Source: Rachicladosporium sp. CCFEE 5018 (Eukaryota > Ascomycota > Dothideomycetes > Cladosporiales > Cladosporiaceae). Taken from it: DNA of 64,000 nucleotides. A program made the translations under genes and the position numbers. Under the pieces are notes generated by a model. That model saw only the letters and a list, made by a program, of their open reading frames with translations. It ran no database searches and was not told the DNA's origin. Shown here piece by piece: positions 21,320-32,272 of the stretch (position 1 is the first letter of the stretch; every line of letters starts with the position of its first letter). The stretch lies in contig KZ111149.1 of assembly GCA_002077045.2 (NCBI GenBank), positions 730,796 to 794,795 of the forward strand, in the 5' to 3' direction.

Positions 21320-21419
21320 NNNNNNNNNNNNNNNNNNNNNNNNNNNNNNNNNNNNNNNNNNNNNNNNNNNNNNNNNNNNNNNNNNNNNNNNNNNNNNNNN
21401 NNNNNNNNNNNNNNNNNNN
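21320..21419. other. Assembly gap of exactly 100 N
   Basis: One hundred N in a row, the conventional size for a gap of unknown length. The left side is inside the DIA2-like gene of copy A. The right side does not continue that gene and has no match in copy B. Confidence 0.99.
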
Positions 21420-21812
21420 CCGACGGTCATGCAAAAGGAGTAAGGGGGATAAGACGACGTCGCAGGGCCTTCCCTGATTCGACACTAAGTCAGGGCTATG
21501 CTATGTTCCAACCTGGAAAACGCACAAAGGAGCAATAGAGAGTTTGGCGGGGAGAGGACATGAGGGCCTGAAGAGGGCACAACAGACGTACTCTCACACA
21601 GGCGAAGAGCATTCACAGGGTTGACGCATAGCGCTACTACGTAGGTAGTATGCCAGAGGACCAGTGCACTTCCAATTGGTAAAAGAAGAGCTAGAAGTTA
21701 GCTTGCAAGGCAGACAGGGAGGGAGGTTTTTACCGTGAGGTTTCCTCCTCACAATACCGTAGATATCCATACCTGCATGGGCTACTAGAGCGCCAAATCG
21801 GGTGAATTGAAT

Positions 21813-21830
21813 TTATCTATCTATATCTAT
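21813..21830. repeat. TATC-type microsatellite
   Basis: Short imperfect run of TATC units (TTATCTATCTATATCTAT), about 400 bases right of the assembly gap. Confidence 0.8.
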
Positions 21831-21869
21831 CGCACACGCGCCTTCCAGCGTTCAGGGCGCCGCCGTGGG

Positions 21870-21897
21870 AATCTCGCCGGCACAATCTCGCCGGCAC
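21870..21897. repeat. Perfect 14-base tandem duplication
   Basis: The unit AATCTCGCCGGCAC occurs twice head to tail with no mismatch. It is in non-coding sequence and there is no sign of further copies. Confidence 0.85.
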
Positions 21898-23069
21898 AAG
21901 CGCCGCCCCGATCCGATAGCACAAAGCGCTAGCCTCGACGTCTCCTCCTTGCTCGATCGCAATCACATAGAGAGGAAGTTGCTCCGACGGCCGTGCCACG
22001 AGCAGTATGCGGTGGCAATCTATGGTGCTTGAAACAATGCCATGAGAACGGCATCTGGCAGCATCGTGCAAGGATCGCGACTTGTCGACTGAACATCCAC
22101 AGTACGATCAGCGCCAGCCTTCTCCGAGCGCCCCGCTCCCCGAAACCCATTGTATCGGCGCGACCGGCGCTTGCTTAACGCAGTGTCGGTAGCTTTGAGA
22201 GTGCTTTTCCCCAGGTACCACAAGTCATTATACCGGGTCTGGTACAGCTCGCAATTGGTGGAGCGCTGTGAGACGAGTCAGATACCTACGCTCGTTCTGC
22301 AGCGAAGGCCCGGCAAGCCGCTTCGAGCAGCGATGGATGCATGCGCTAGGCATGTCCACGAGGTTTCACAGATGAGATCTGGTGACCTGCAGCTGGACAG
22401 ATCATAAGACAGATCGAACCGGGCAATGCTTTGCGAGCCGAGATCGACACACGACTCCGCAGTAGCAATTGATGAGTTGAAGCATGGAATGACTGATAGG
22501 AGTAAGGACTGTGGTTGTGTTCCCGCTATCGTTCCTACGTGCTCGGCCGTCGAGCCCATCATGGTCGATTCACCGCACCTGAGGCAGTAATAGACGCGTC
22601 TGGGCTTCAGTGCGGCATTCCATGCGCGAGTTCAAGAAATTGTGTTGAAGCAGCATCTCTGACTGCATCTTCTAGACACCTACAAACCACCGTGGAACGA
22701 AACCAGTAGCGGCGAAGCTCCCTAGGCATGGGGCATTCGATAGATCTCCCCGTCACGCTTCTGCGTCCACTTGAGTCTCTCAAAAGCCACCTCACTTTCC
22801 ACCAAACGACCTACGTTAGCGTCCCGAGAAGCGTACCCAATGAAAGCTCATCAGTCACCGAGGGGTCCTCCAGCATGACGTATCGTGTTTAGATCCGTAG
22901 ATCGTTGAGTGTTCGTAGGCAGTGACCAGGTGTTGTCAAACCATAATATTTCCGCCAACCATACCACGAATCAGTCTAGCTTTACCGACAAGCCTCATAT
23001 CATCGGGAAGCTACCACACTCGACGTGTTCCTATCGATCGAAACGAGCAAGGCACCAGGGCAAGCGACC

Positions 23070-23832
23070 ATGTCTGGTAAGCTGCATTCACAACGCGTTC
23101 CAGTCGCACCACTAACCAGAGCCTCCAGCTCCACCAGTCGACTACTATGCGGCGCTCGAAGTCGACTCAAAAGCAACCCAACAACAAGTCCGCGACGCCT
23201 ACAAAAAGCAAGCCCTACGACACCACCCCGACCGCGTACCTACCGACTCCCCAGAACGACCCGCCCGAACGAAGAAGTTCCAGCAGATCAACGACGCATA
23301 CTACACACTTTCAGATGCAAGCCGAAGACGCGATTACGACCAAGCCCGCAACCAGTTCCACGGCTTCGGAGGCGGCTTCGGCAACGCGGATGACGCGAGT
23401 GCAGGCACAGATCCCAGCGCAGGTCCACAACCCGGCGCAGGATTCGGCGGCATGCCAGGTGGCTTCCCGTGGTCTGCTTTCGGGTTCGGAGGATCGGCGA
23501 AGACAGAGGAGGATGCAAACCATAAGTCAAATGAGCAGTTTGGCAGTGTATTCGAGGAGATGATGCGGGATCAGGGTATGGCTGAGGATGACAATCAGCC
23601 GACGAAAGTATTCTGGAGCATAGTTGGGGCTGCTAGCGGAGGGGCTATGGGATTCATTGTGGCGAACTTGCCGGGTGCTGTTGCAGGAGCTGTGGCAGGG
23701 AATCGCGTAGGTGCTGTGAGGGATAAGAGGGGCAAGAGCGTGTACTCTGTGTATCAGGAGTTGGGGGCGGGGGAGAGGATGAGGTTACTGAGCGAGCTGG
23801 CTAGCAAGGTATTTGCGCACGCGATTAGCTGA
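23070..23832 (+). CDS. J-domain (DnaJ-type) co-chaperone
   Basis: Predicted 236 residues: exon 1 is only 7 bases (23070-23076), then a 52-base intron, then exon 2 from 23129. An alternative in-frame acceptor at 23119 would add three residues. The J domain starts almost at once: VDYYAALEVDSKATQQQV, then a helix with KKQALRHHPDR containing the HPD triad that stimulates Hsp70, then FQQINDAYYTLSDASRRRDYD. A Gly-rich linker follows. The C-terminal region FWSIVGAASGGAMGFIVANL is Gly/Ala-rich and may associate with a membrane. It resembles class III J proteins of ascomycetes. The partner Hsp70 and the compartment cannot be told. Confidence 0.85.
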
Positions 23833-24172
23833 GAGAACTTTCGGTGTTGGAAGGTGTGGAAGGGCGTTATGGGTGGAGTACAACGGGCGACAGATACCAC
23901 AGCATCGATCGAAAAGACCGTACGATCACTCTTGCACAGCTTCAAAAGCTTACTTCAGATGCCCACGTATTTATATGACGTCTATTGGCGAAGCCATCTT
24001 CATCTCTGCAATGCCGAGCACAGCTTATTGATCTTCCTTTACTTCACCTCACCTGTAGCGACCCGATAAAGCTGGACACCTCGCCGGCAACGGGTGATGT
24101 CGATATCGCACATGCTGCATCCACGATGATAGCAGCAACGCCGATCCGCTCTACGCCTTTCTACTGGCCCTG
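23833..24172. other. Short intergenic region before ATG5
   Basis: No gene seen. It contains the 3' flank of the J-protein gene and the ATG5 promoter, both on the plus strand. Confidence 0.5.
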
Positions 24173-25164
24173 ATGCCCACCCTCTCCTCCCTCCAGCGCC
24201 AAATCTGGTCCGGAAGCCTCCCTCTCGAAATACGTCTTGCACCTCAAGACTGTCGCACCTATGGCGATTCCTTCCCCTACCTTGTCCAGACTCCTCGACT
24301 CTCTTACCTGCCCTTCCTGATCCTACCTCTTCACGCCTTCTTCTTGTCGAGCCTCATAGACCCTACAGTAGTCGCGACCGAGGGATGGCTGGAGTTCGAG
24401 GGCGTGCCGCTGAAGTCGCATTATCCAGTAGGACTGCTGTATGATCTCTACGCTGGCGCTGATCAGGGAGGAGAAGAAGGAAAGAAGGAAGGGCGACTGC
24501 CCTGGAGGGTCACAGTGCATTATTCAGATTTTCCAGACAGCCGGCTGTGGCGGCAGGATCTAGAGGGCAATACCGCGAAGGATGGTTTCAACAACGCGGT
24601 CAAAGAGGCAGACTTTCTGAGAAACGGTAGCGCGAGGACGATGATGGGCATGTCGAAGGCGGACCAGGAGGACCTTTGGCGAAGTGTCACGAGACGTACG
24701 TATGGTGACTGCGAGTGTGCGCAAGTCCGCGCTGACACGCTGCAGATGACCTTGACCTCTTCAACAAGATCAACAATAAGCTGCTATACCCGCCTGGCGT
24801 CACGCTTCGCCACATACCCACCAGAATCTACCTGCCAGCCATGGCTGACGAAGCAACAACGCAGCCAATTCCAGAGGCGACAGCAGACGAAGAAGCTGCG
24901 CCAGCGGCCACGGCGAAAGCTGGGCACGTTCGGGTGGTACAGTCCCTGATACCTCTGCTCGGGCCTCAGCGCAAACCTCAGACGCTAGGCTCTGCACTGA
25001 AGACTATGCTGCCTACCATCTTTCCAAGCTCGAGGAATCCAATCCTCGCGCAGCCTATGCTACATGGTGCTGTAGTACCGCTGCTAGCTGATCTGCTGGA
25101 CCTGAGCAGAGTTGCTAGCTATGCGGACGGATTCCTGCATATCACTGTGATCATGATGGGGTGA
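24173..25164 (+). CDS. ATG5: Autophagy protein 5
   Basis: Atg5 is joined to Atg12 and, with Atg16, acts as the E3-like factor that attaches Atg8 to phosphatidylethanolamine on the growing autophagosome. Exons 24173-24695 and 24746-25164 give 313 residues, typical of filamentous fungi. The start LQRQIWSGSLPLEIRLAPQD is the hallmark of Atg5, followed by the UblA region (YLVQTPRLSYLPFLILPL). The helix-rich middle contains NAVKEADFLRNGSARTMM, where Lys144 aligns with the Atg12 acceptor lysine. The C-terminal UblB region begins around VRVVQSLIPLL and ends SYADGFLHITVIMMG. The 50-base intron has a GTACGT donor and a GCTGAC branch site. The stop lies three bases from the stop of the opposing small gene. 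Confidence 0.95.
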
Positions 25165-25167
25165 GAA

Positions 25168-25572
25168 CTATAATGCGCCATGAAAGCCAATACTGCGACG
25201 CCGCTCCCAGAGAAGCATCGCGCGCGGTGCCCTCGAATACCTCGCAAGACTCGGGGTACTTGGTCGAACGGAGTCGTAATCCTCAAGAATGCTGATGGGC
25301 TTGCTGGGGATGATGGTCGGCGGGCGAGCTAGGGGTGGTTCACTTATGTAAAGTTTCGCCGACGACGACTTCGACGCCTTTGGAGCAGCCATGCTGAATA
25401 CCCTCTGCGCTTCCGATCTCGCAAGACCCCTTGCTCCGCCTGCAGATCGTCGGGCCAGGAGGCTGCGTTCTCTGAGCAACGAGACAAGTGACATGGCGAT
25501 AAGACGAGTACGAGCAGGCTCTCGGCACCAACGCGGTTGCGCAAAAAGCTCGAATTGTAAGAGGACCTCCAT
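25168..25572 (-). CDS. Hypothetical small protein, possibly mitochondrial
   Basis: An ATG-initiated frame of 134 residues. A second in-frame ATG at 25494 would give 108 residues beginning MSLVSLLRERSLLARRSAGG, an Arg-rich, acid-poor sequence like a mitochondrial targeting peptide. The rest has PPLARPPTIIPSKPISILED and ends in WERRRSIGFHGAL. I do not recognise a family. It lies tail to tail with ATG5, three bases apart, and divergent from the PIF1-like gene. The case rests on the ATG-started frame and the leader-like N-terminus only, so it may be spurious. Confidence 0.4.
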   Translation of the reverse strand: MEVLLQFELFAQPRWCREPARTRLIAMSLVSLLRERSLLARRSAGGARGLARSEAQRVFSMAAPKASKSSSAKLYISEPPLARPPTIIPSKPISILEDYDSVRPSTPSLARYSRAPRAMLLWERRRSIGFHGAL

Positions 25573-25794
25573 ATAGTCGACTTCAAGTAGTATGTCGTCG
25601 GCTCATGGCGGAGGTGGGTCGGACGGATATAGTTGTATGAAAAGGAGCTACGAAAAGTACAACGTCTTGTAAGGTAGCGTGGTAGCAGTACCCTTGGCTT
25701 TGCAGAACCTCGAAAGCCTGAGAACATGATCGTCGTGTCCTCTCGTAAATGGCGTGAGGTGTTGCAAAAGTGATCTGTTTGAAACATCGTGTCT

Positions 25795-28568
25795 ATGCAA
25801 CAGGGGCCAAAAGTCAACTGCACAACGCGTGAACGACGCGACTTGAACCTCACGTCACCAATCACGCAAACCTTCACATGCATGGCAACGCAAGTAGATC
25901 GGCTCAGTGCGCTGGTAGCCTCTGATACCACGGAGGAAACCTTTCATAACGATTCTGGTGATGCGCTATTTCGTAAAGTCGCATCCAGTAGCCACACGAC
26001 ATCCGAGCCAGGAGCGCAGCGCAGAAAGAAGTCGAAGCCAGTGCACGAAGTCATCACGATCTCCGACGATGATGAAAACGTCGATCCGCTCGCGCAGTCA
26101 AGGCCAGCTGCGAAGAAGCGCAAAGTCTCGCCTCGACGTGATAGACACCTTGACGGTCCACCGAACGAATTGCAACTTCCCGTCCAAGCTCTGAAGACCG
26201 ATCAATCACTGACAGACGGCGATCGGAGCCCGAGACGGACGGTGCGCAATGCTGTACCATCGTCGCTGGCTCAGTCCGTAGCACCACTCTCCTCTCAAGC
26301 TGCCAATGCGAATCGCCAGTCGGAGCGGCCGCCTCCAGTGCAAGCAAACGTCCGCGAACCTCCCTGGAATGCTGAGATCAATGGCATTCGACCGGACGCA
26401 TTTGCTGGAGAACAGGACTACATTCAGCTGGCTAGTCAGGCTTGGCCTGTACCAAGCTCCCAGGGGACTTCAAGGCACACCTTCGACGGACGCAATGGTC
26501 AAATCACATCTCATCAGCACCCGGCGCCTCCTCCGCAACATCATGAGACCGTGTACGCGACCGATACGCCACCGCAAGCTATGACCGGACATGAAGCCAA
26601 CAGGTCGTGGTATGCTTCAATTCCTTGCTTGGGTACTTGCACATGCGGGGTGGGCGCAAGACAAGACGATCCGAAATCAGTCATCTGCAGTAGCTTGACA
26701 TGCCCCATTCGCGCGTATCACAGGCAATGCGTGGGCCTCTCCAGTAGAGCACCTCCGCCGCTGTGGTTATGCAGAGGCTGTCGTCCAAAACCAGGGCAAG
26801 CTGCATTCATACCGAGCGCCAGCCAGATGCTGTCAGCATCGGCGAGTGTACTGCCGCCGCCACAGACACCAATTGCTCAACAAAAGGAAGTGGAGCCAGA
26901 TCTTACCGAGGAACAGCGCAGGGTCGTGCGTACCATCGAAGTAGGCGGCAACGTCTTCTACACTGGCTCTGCTGGCACTGGCAAGTCCACAGTTCTTCGG
27001 GCCTTGGTGCGAGGGCTCAAGAATCAAGGCAAACGTGTCGATATCGTGGCACCGTCCGGCATCGCTGCGCTTGCTGTCAATGGCACCACGATCTACAGCT
27101 ACGCAGGCTGGACTCCGGATCACTTCAAGCAACCGTTGCACAAGCTGCGGGAGAGAGCGAATGCGAAGCGAGTTCGAGCGAGGCTCTGTGCCACCGACTG
27201 CTTGATCATTGATGAGATCTCAATGGTATCAAGTGACGTGCTGATGCGACTTGATAGGATCATGCGTGAAGTACGTGGCAAATATCGAGAGGGGCACTAC
27301 GCTGGTGCCTTTGAACAAAAGCCTTTCGGTGGGGTGCAGATAGTGGTCACTGGTGACTTCTGCCAGCTGCCTCCGGTCCGACCGTTCCAATACTGCGTGA
27401 CGTGCGGTGGGGATCCGCTTCCAGGCTGGGACAGGCAGGACGGGAGAGTCCTCGTCTGTCCCGTCTGTAGTGAAGAGTACAAGGATGAGGAGAAGTTGGC
27501 GTTCGCCACGAAGGGGGTTTGGGACGAGTGCAACTTCACCTACATCGAGCTTAAGGAGATCCACCGCCAGAGCGACAAGCGTTTCATAGAGATACTACAG
27601 ACCTGCCGCAAGCAGAGACCCCTCTCGGATGCGCAGCGTAGTCTGTTGTTGACCGAAAAGCCGGATCCAGAGGTACGCAGTGCTTCTCACCAGCAACTAT
27701 GGCTCTACACTGACACAGTGACAGGGCGCGGTCAAGCTTATGCCAACTCGGGCTGAAGTTGAGAGGGAAAACCTCCAGCAATTCCGTAAGCTACCAGGGC
27801 AGACTCTCAACTTCAGGTGCCGCGACATCTTCGAGTTCCATAGTCCAGACGAACCCGATCTGCAGGTCAAGGGCACACCAAAGTACGACGGTCAGCCTCA
27901 TGGCCCACTAAAGGCGCTCAACGATCATCGCTTCGAAGAGCAGATCGAGCTGAAGAAGGACATGCTGGTGATCTTACTATGCAACCTTGACTTCGAAGCT
28001 GGGCTTGTCAACGGTATGCCAGCTTCTGCCCGAATCTCGCCTTGAGATCACGAGACACTAACGAACTATATCAGGCTCCCAAGGGCGCATCATCGGCTTT
28101 GAGGAATACAGTCCGGCCCAAGTGATGATACCGGCCAAGGCTCTAGCCCGAACAAATGGCCCCGATCCTGCAGACCTGATGCGCGAACGTGAATACCATA
28201 AGTTCATGCAAACCCAGTCTGTCGCGCAATCCCCCATCGTCCACTTCACCAACGACGTCACCCGCACGATTTACGCGCAATGCCAGATCTCCGAGCTCGG
28301 TGCCCACGAGCCGTTCTCCATCTTAGCACGCACGCAGATGCCGTTGCTGGCGAGCTGGGCGATAACGTGCCACAAGAGTCAGGGCATGACGTTGAGTAGG
28401 TGCATTGTGTATTTGCAGAAAAGTTTTGAGAGGGGTATGGCGTATGTTGCGTTGAGTAGGGCGAAGAATTTGGAGGGGCTGAAGGTTGTGAGTTTGCCGA
28501 GGAGTTTGGATATGCCTGGGAATGAGGAGGTGAGGGTTTGGTTGGAAGCCAAGTTTGGGAAGACTTGA
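25795..28568 (+). CDS. PIF1-family helicase with N-terminal PHD-type zinc finger
   Basis: Superfamily 1B 5'-3' DNA helicase. Exons 25795-27672, 27737-28013 and 28075-28568 give 882 residues; an ATG at 25882 (MATQVDRL) is an alternative start. The N-terminal 275 residues are disordered and basic, with a VITISDDDEN patch. At about 277-331 there is a PHD-like finger: C-x-C, then VICSSLTC, then H-x2-C in YHRQC, then WLCRGC. Helicase motifs follow: FYTGSAGTGKST (Walker A, about 391), CLIIDEISMV (Walker B, about 470), VVTGDFCQLPPV (motif III). Between motifs III and IV lies a second zinc-ribbon-like insert (CVTCGG, then CPVC, about 534-560). Near the end, ASWAITCHKSQGMTLSR and AYVALSRAKNLEGL are motifs V and VI. 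PIF1 enzymes act in telomere, G-quadruplex and mitochondrial DNA maintenance; which applies here is not shown. Confidence 0.88.
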
Positions 28569-29241
28569 TCAGGCTTGTATGGTGTGTCATTGTCACAGAT
28601 GGAACGGGACGAGAGTGATGTGGACCGGTACAAGGAGATTTGAGATGTGTACCACCTGTCAAGCTACATTTGTATCGATTGACCCGGCTCTGCAAGACCC
28701 AGTGCTTGCACTTCCAATATAAGCGGCGTCGCTTTGGCCATTAATATAGCGTCAGGCCATGGCATATAGCGCGGCAACGCCGCCATCGACGTGCGACCTT
28801 CAGTCACTCATCCAAGCCTCCGCGCAAGGCATGTACAGCTGATCATTGCCCTCCACTCCACCGCACAGGAGCAAACGGCACCCATAATCCTCTGCAGTTT
28901 TGTCACTCTCCACTAGCACAGACGGTTTTCGTCGTCATGGAGGCCACGCCCCCGAAGGAAGCGCCGCAGCTCTCGAGTCGAAAATGCTTTTAAAGGCAGT
29001 GTTATGAATTTGCGTTGTTCATTATTGGGAGAGAAGAAGGATGCGTGAGGTTCGAGGAAATTCTTTGATGGAGTGGAAGGAGCGGGACGGGAGCGGAAGA
29101 GCCGTTGCCAGGGTACGCGTTGAGGCTGGGTGAAGCGCGTAGAGTCGCGTTTGGGAACTTCAGAGGGGTCTGCTACACAGGACGTTGGCACATCTTTTAT
29201 TGACCGGAACTTTCTAAACACATACAACACCATCCGCCGCC
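28569..29241. other. Intergenic region before MCM7
   Basis: No gene supported. A minus-strand frame at 28913-29233 starts with ATG but has no recognisable domain and covers the MCM7 promoter and leader. The MCM7 ATG lies in the strong context CGCCGCCATGG. Confidence 0.5.
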
Positions 29242-31727
29242 ATGGCGCTCCTCCAAGCCAAGTTCCTGGTCAATTACGAAGAGCAACAAGCAGCGTTTGA
29301 GGACTTTCTCAAGAACTTCAAATCCTCCTCGACGGAGACGGAAGATGCATTGGAAGACCTACGACTGGACGGCGACGGCTCAAGCGACGAATATGACTTC
29401 ATGGATGATGCCGAGGATGGCGCGACACGAACGCGCGCACCACGGACGAAGTCGAAAGCAAAGTACGCCAACATGCTTCAGGACGTCGCAGACCGGAAAC
29501 GATCGCTTGTACTGGTAGAGCTGGACGACCTGAAGACGTACGAGCAAAGCCTAGAGGACGATAGCGGGCTGCTGTTGGTGGCGTCGATCGAGAAGAACGC
29601 ACATCACTACCTGGAGATCGTGTCGAGAGCGGTGGACGCTCAGCTCCCAGCTGCGACACGGAACGAGACCTTCAAGGATGATGTACTGGATATGATCATG
29701 ACACAACGCTCAAAACACAACGAGATGATACAGCAGCAGCTGGAGGCGAACGGCAATGAGGCGGCAGCCTTGAACTCAATCTTCCCGAGTGCATTGACGC
29801 GGCGATACACGCTCAACTTCAAGCCTCTCACGCCTTCAGGATCGAGCAGTGAAAAGAGCAGCAAAGCTCTTGCTGTGCGTAATGTGCGCGGCGATCATCT
29901 TGGGCATCTTATCACTGTGCGAGGCATCACGACGCGGGTATCAGATGTCAAGCCATCCGTACTGGTAAATGCATACTCTTGCGATCGATGTGGGCACGAG
30001 ATCTTCCAGCCTGTGACAACGAAACAGTATACCCCGCTAGTCGAGTGCACATCGAAGGACTGCCAGGAGAACAACGCAAAGGGCCAGCTCTTCCTATCCA
30101 CTCGTGCATCGAAGTTCTTGCCTTTCCAGGAGATCAAGATCCAGGAAATGGCAGATCAAGTGCCCGTTGGTCATATTCCTCGCCAGCTGACGATACACTG
30201 TCATGGTGCGCTTTGTCGGCAAGTCAACCCGGGCGATGTCGTAGACATTGCGGGTATCTTCCTGCCTACGCCCTACACTGGCTTCAAGGCGATCAAAGCT
30301 GGGTTGCTGACAGACACGTACCTCGAGGCGCAGTTCGTGCACCAGCACAAGAAGGCGTACGACGACATGATTCTGGCACCCGCCACGATACAACGTATGA
30401 CTGAGCTTGAGCAGTCCGGGCAGTTGTACGAGTACCTGAGCAGATCCATCGCACCTGAGATCTTCGGTCATCAGGATGTCAAGAAGGCTCTTCTATTGCA
30501 GCTCATTGGTGGTGTGACGAAGGAGATGGGTGATGGCATGCGTATTCGTGGCGACATCAACGTCTGCTTAATGGGTGATCCAGGTGTTGCCAAATCTCAG
30601 CTGCTCAAGTACATCACGAAGATCGCACCTCGAGGCGTGTACACTACTGGCCGCGGAAGCAGTGGTGTTGGTCTGACAGCAGCAGTCATGCGGGATCCCG
30701 TAACTGATGAGATGATCCTCGAAGGTGGTGCTCTGGTCCTCGCCGATAATGGGATCTGCTGCATCGATGAGTTCGACAAGATGGACGACAGCGATCGAAC
30801 GGCCATCCACGAGGTCATGGAACAGCAGACCATCTCCATCGCCAAAGCCGGCATCACCACAACCCTGAACGCCCGGACAGCCATCCTTGCCGCTGCCAAT
30901 CCTCTCTACGGTCGCTACAACCCTCGCATTTCGCCCGTGGAGAACATCAACCTTCCCGCCGCTCTGCTCAGCAGGTTCGACGTCATCTTCCTCATCCTCG
31001 ACACCCCCTCGCGAGACGCAGACGAAGAGCTCGCCCGCCACGTCACCTACGTGCACATACACAACGCCCACCCCGAGCCTCAAGGCGGCGGGATCATTTT
31101 CTCGCCCAACGAAGTCCGGCAATGGGTCGCTCGCGCGCGCACATACCGTCCTGTCGTGCCAAAGGGCGTCTCAGACTATCTCGTTGGCGCCTACGTGCGG
31201 CTCCGACAAGGCCAGAAGCGGGATGAGGCGGCGAACAAGACGTTCACTTACACTTCGCCTCGTACGCTACTGGGTATTCTGCGTCTTGCACAGGCTTTGG
31301 CACGTCTTCGTTTCGCCGGTCAAGTCATCAACGAGGATATCGACGAAGCGCTACGACTGGTGGAAGTCAGCAAAGCCAGCTTGTACGATGACAACCGTGA
31401 TCGTCGTGGCGACCAATCGCCGAGCACCAAGATCTTCAATCTCATTCGCGGTATGCGCGAGAGTGGTGCGGCGGCCACTGGCGAGGGTGCAGGTGAGATG
31501 GATATGAGGAAGGTCCGAGAGAGAGTGCTGGCGAAGGGCTTCACAGTGCAACAGCTGGAGGCTTGCTTAGACGAGTATGCTGATTTGGACGTAAGTTTTG
31601 TGCCCTCCTGTGTGGAGTTGAGCTTGTTCGCTAAATACTATCACAGATTTGGCAGACTGCTTCAGAGGGCACGAGATTAGTGTTCATCGAAGCTGGGGAT
31701 GATGACATGGGGCTTGATGATCTCTAG
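29242..31727 (+). CDS. MCM7: DNA replication licensing factor Mcm7
   Basis: Subunit of the MCM2-7 hexamer, the motor of the CMG replicative helicase. Exons 29242-31590 and 31647-31727 give 809 residues. The zinc-binding region (YSCDRCGHE and VECTSKDCQ, from about 247) is followed by the AAA+ core. The core has MGDPGVAKSQLLKYI (Walker A, about 445), ICCIDEFDKMDDSDR (Walker B, about 507), AAANPLYGRYNP (sensor 1) and LLSRFDVIF (arginine finger, about 577). A winged-helix region follows. The 56-base intron is near the 3' end, and the last 27-codon exon (WQTASEGTRLVFIEAG, then acidic) completes the protein. The start has a strong context and fits the family. Confidence 0.97.
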
Positions 31728-32272
31728 GGCGATGCATGGCTTATGCAAGGCGTTTTGGTTCGGTCAGGCGGCATGCGGACCACGCACTTCGTCTCTTGGA
31801 TCGTTGAGCAAGACGAGGCATATGATTCTTTTGATAGACATCGCGCAGCAGACAACTGCGAGTATTTATCCTCCGGACCCAGTGATTCGGCTGCCGGATG
31901 TAGTGTCGTGCCTACTGTTTTCAGTTTCGCAGATTGTTGTGCACACTAGGTATCTGCGCTGTATACGAGTACGCTACGAGAAGCTGCAGCACCGCTGCAA
32001 TCGAGTCGGAACGATTGCTTCTTCCCAGGCGACCCCTTCTTATGCTGAGCTCCAACAGTTCGTGCATGAAACAACGCAATGCGGACACGGCGGCCTCAAA
32101 GGCATCCAAGAAGGCAAGCATTTCTTGCCTTCATCCGCATGTCGGCGTCGCTGCGCCGCCCATGCTGAAGTTAGATTGAGATCTCTATCGTGTGCCTGCT
32201 GGCCGCATGTTCCAAGATTGAAATGTCTCTACCTGTAGATATCTGCCATTTGTGTGATGTTGCTGGCACAGT
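31728..32272. other. Intergenic region
   Basis: No gene seen between MCM7 and the second HET gene, both on the plus strand. Confidence 0.5.

Larger units (their letters stand above)
21420..23069. other. Gene-poor stretch right of the gap
   Basis: No convincing coding sequence in 1.65 kb. It holds a short TATC microsatellite (21813-21830), a perfect 14-base tandem duplication (21870-21897) and a GTGAGG/CCTCAC inverted repeat near 21740. The first 400 bases followed by the TATC tract are reminiscent of a retroelement 3' end, but no protein of that kind is seen. The final about 170 bases would contain the J-protein promoter. Confidence 0.4.

Noticed and set aside
25344..25931. Minus-strand frame upstream of the PIF1-like gene
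   Set aside because: Overlaps both the PIF1-like 5' coding region and the small hypothetical gene in another frame, with Arg-rich, pattern-free sequence.
28913..29233. ATG-initiated 106-residue frame divergent from MCM7
   Set aside because: Its start lies only 8 bases from the MCM7 ATG, it covers the promoter and leader, and it has no known motif.
31699..32238. Plus-strand frame after MCM7
   Set aside because: Begins within the last MCM7 exon in another frame and has no recognisable domain.
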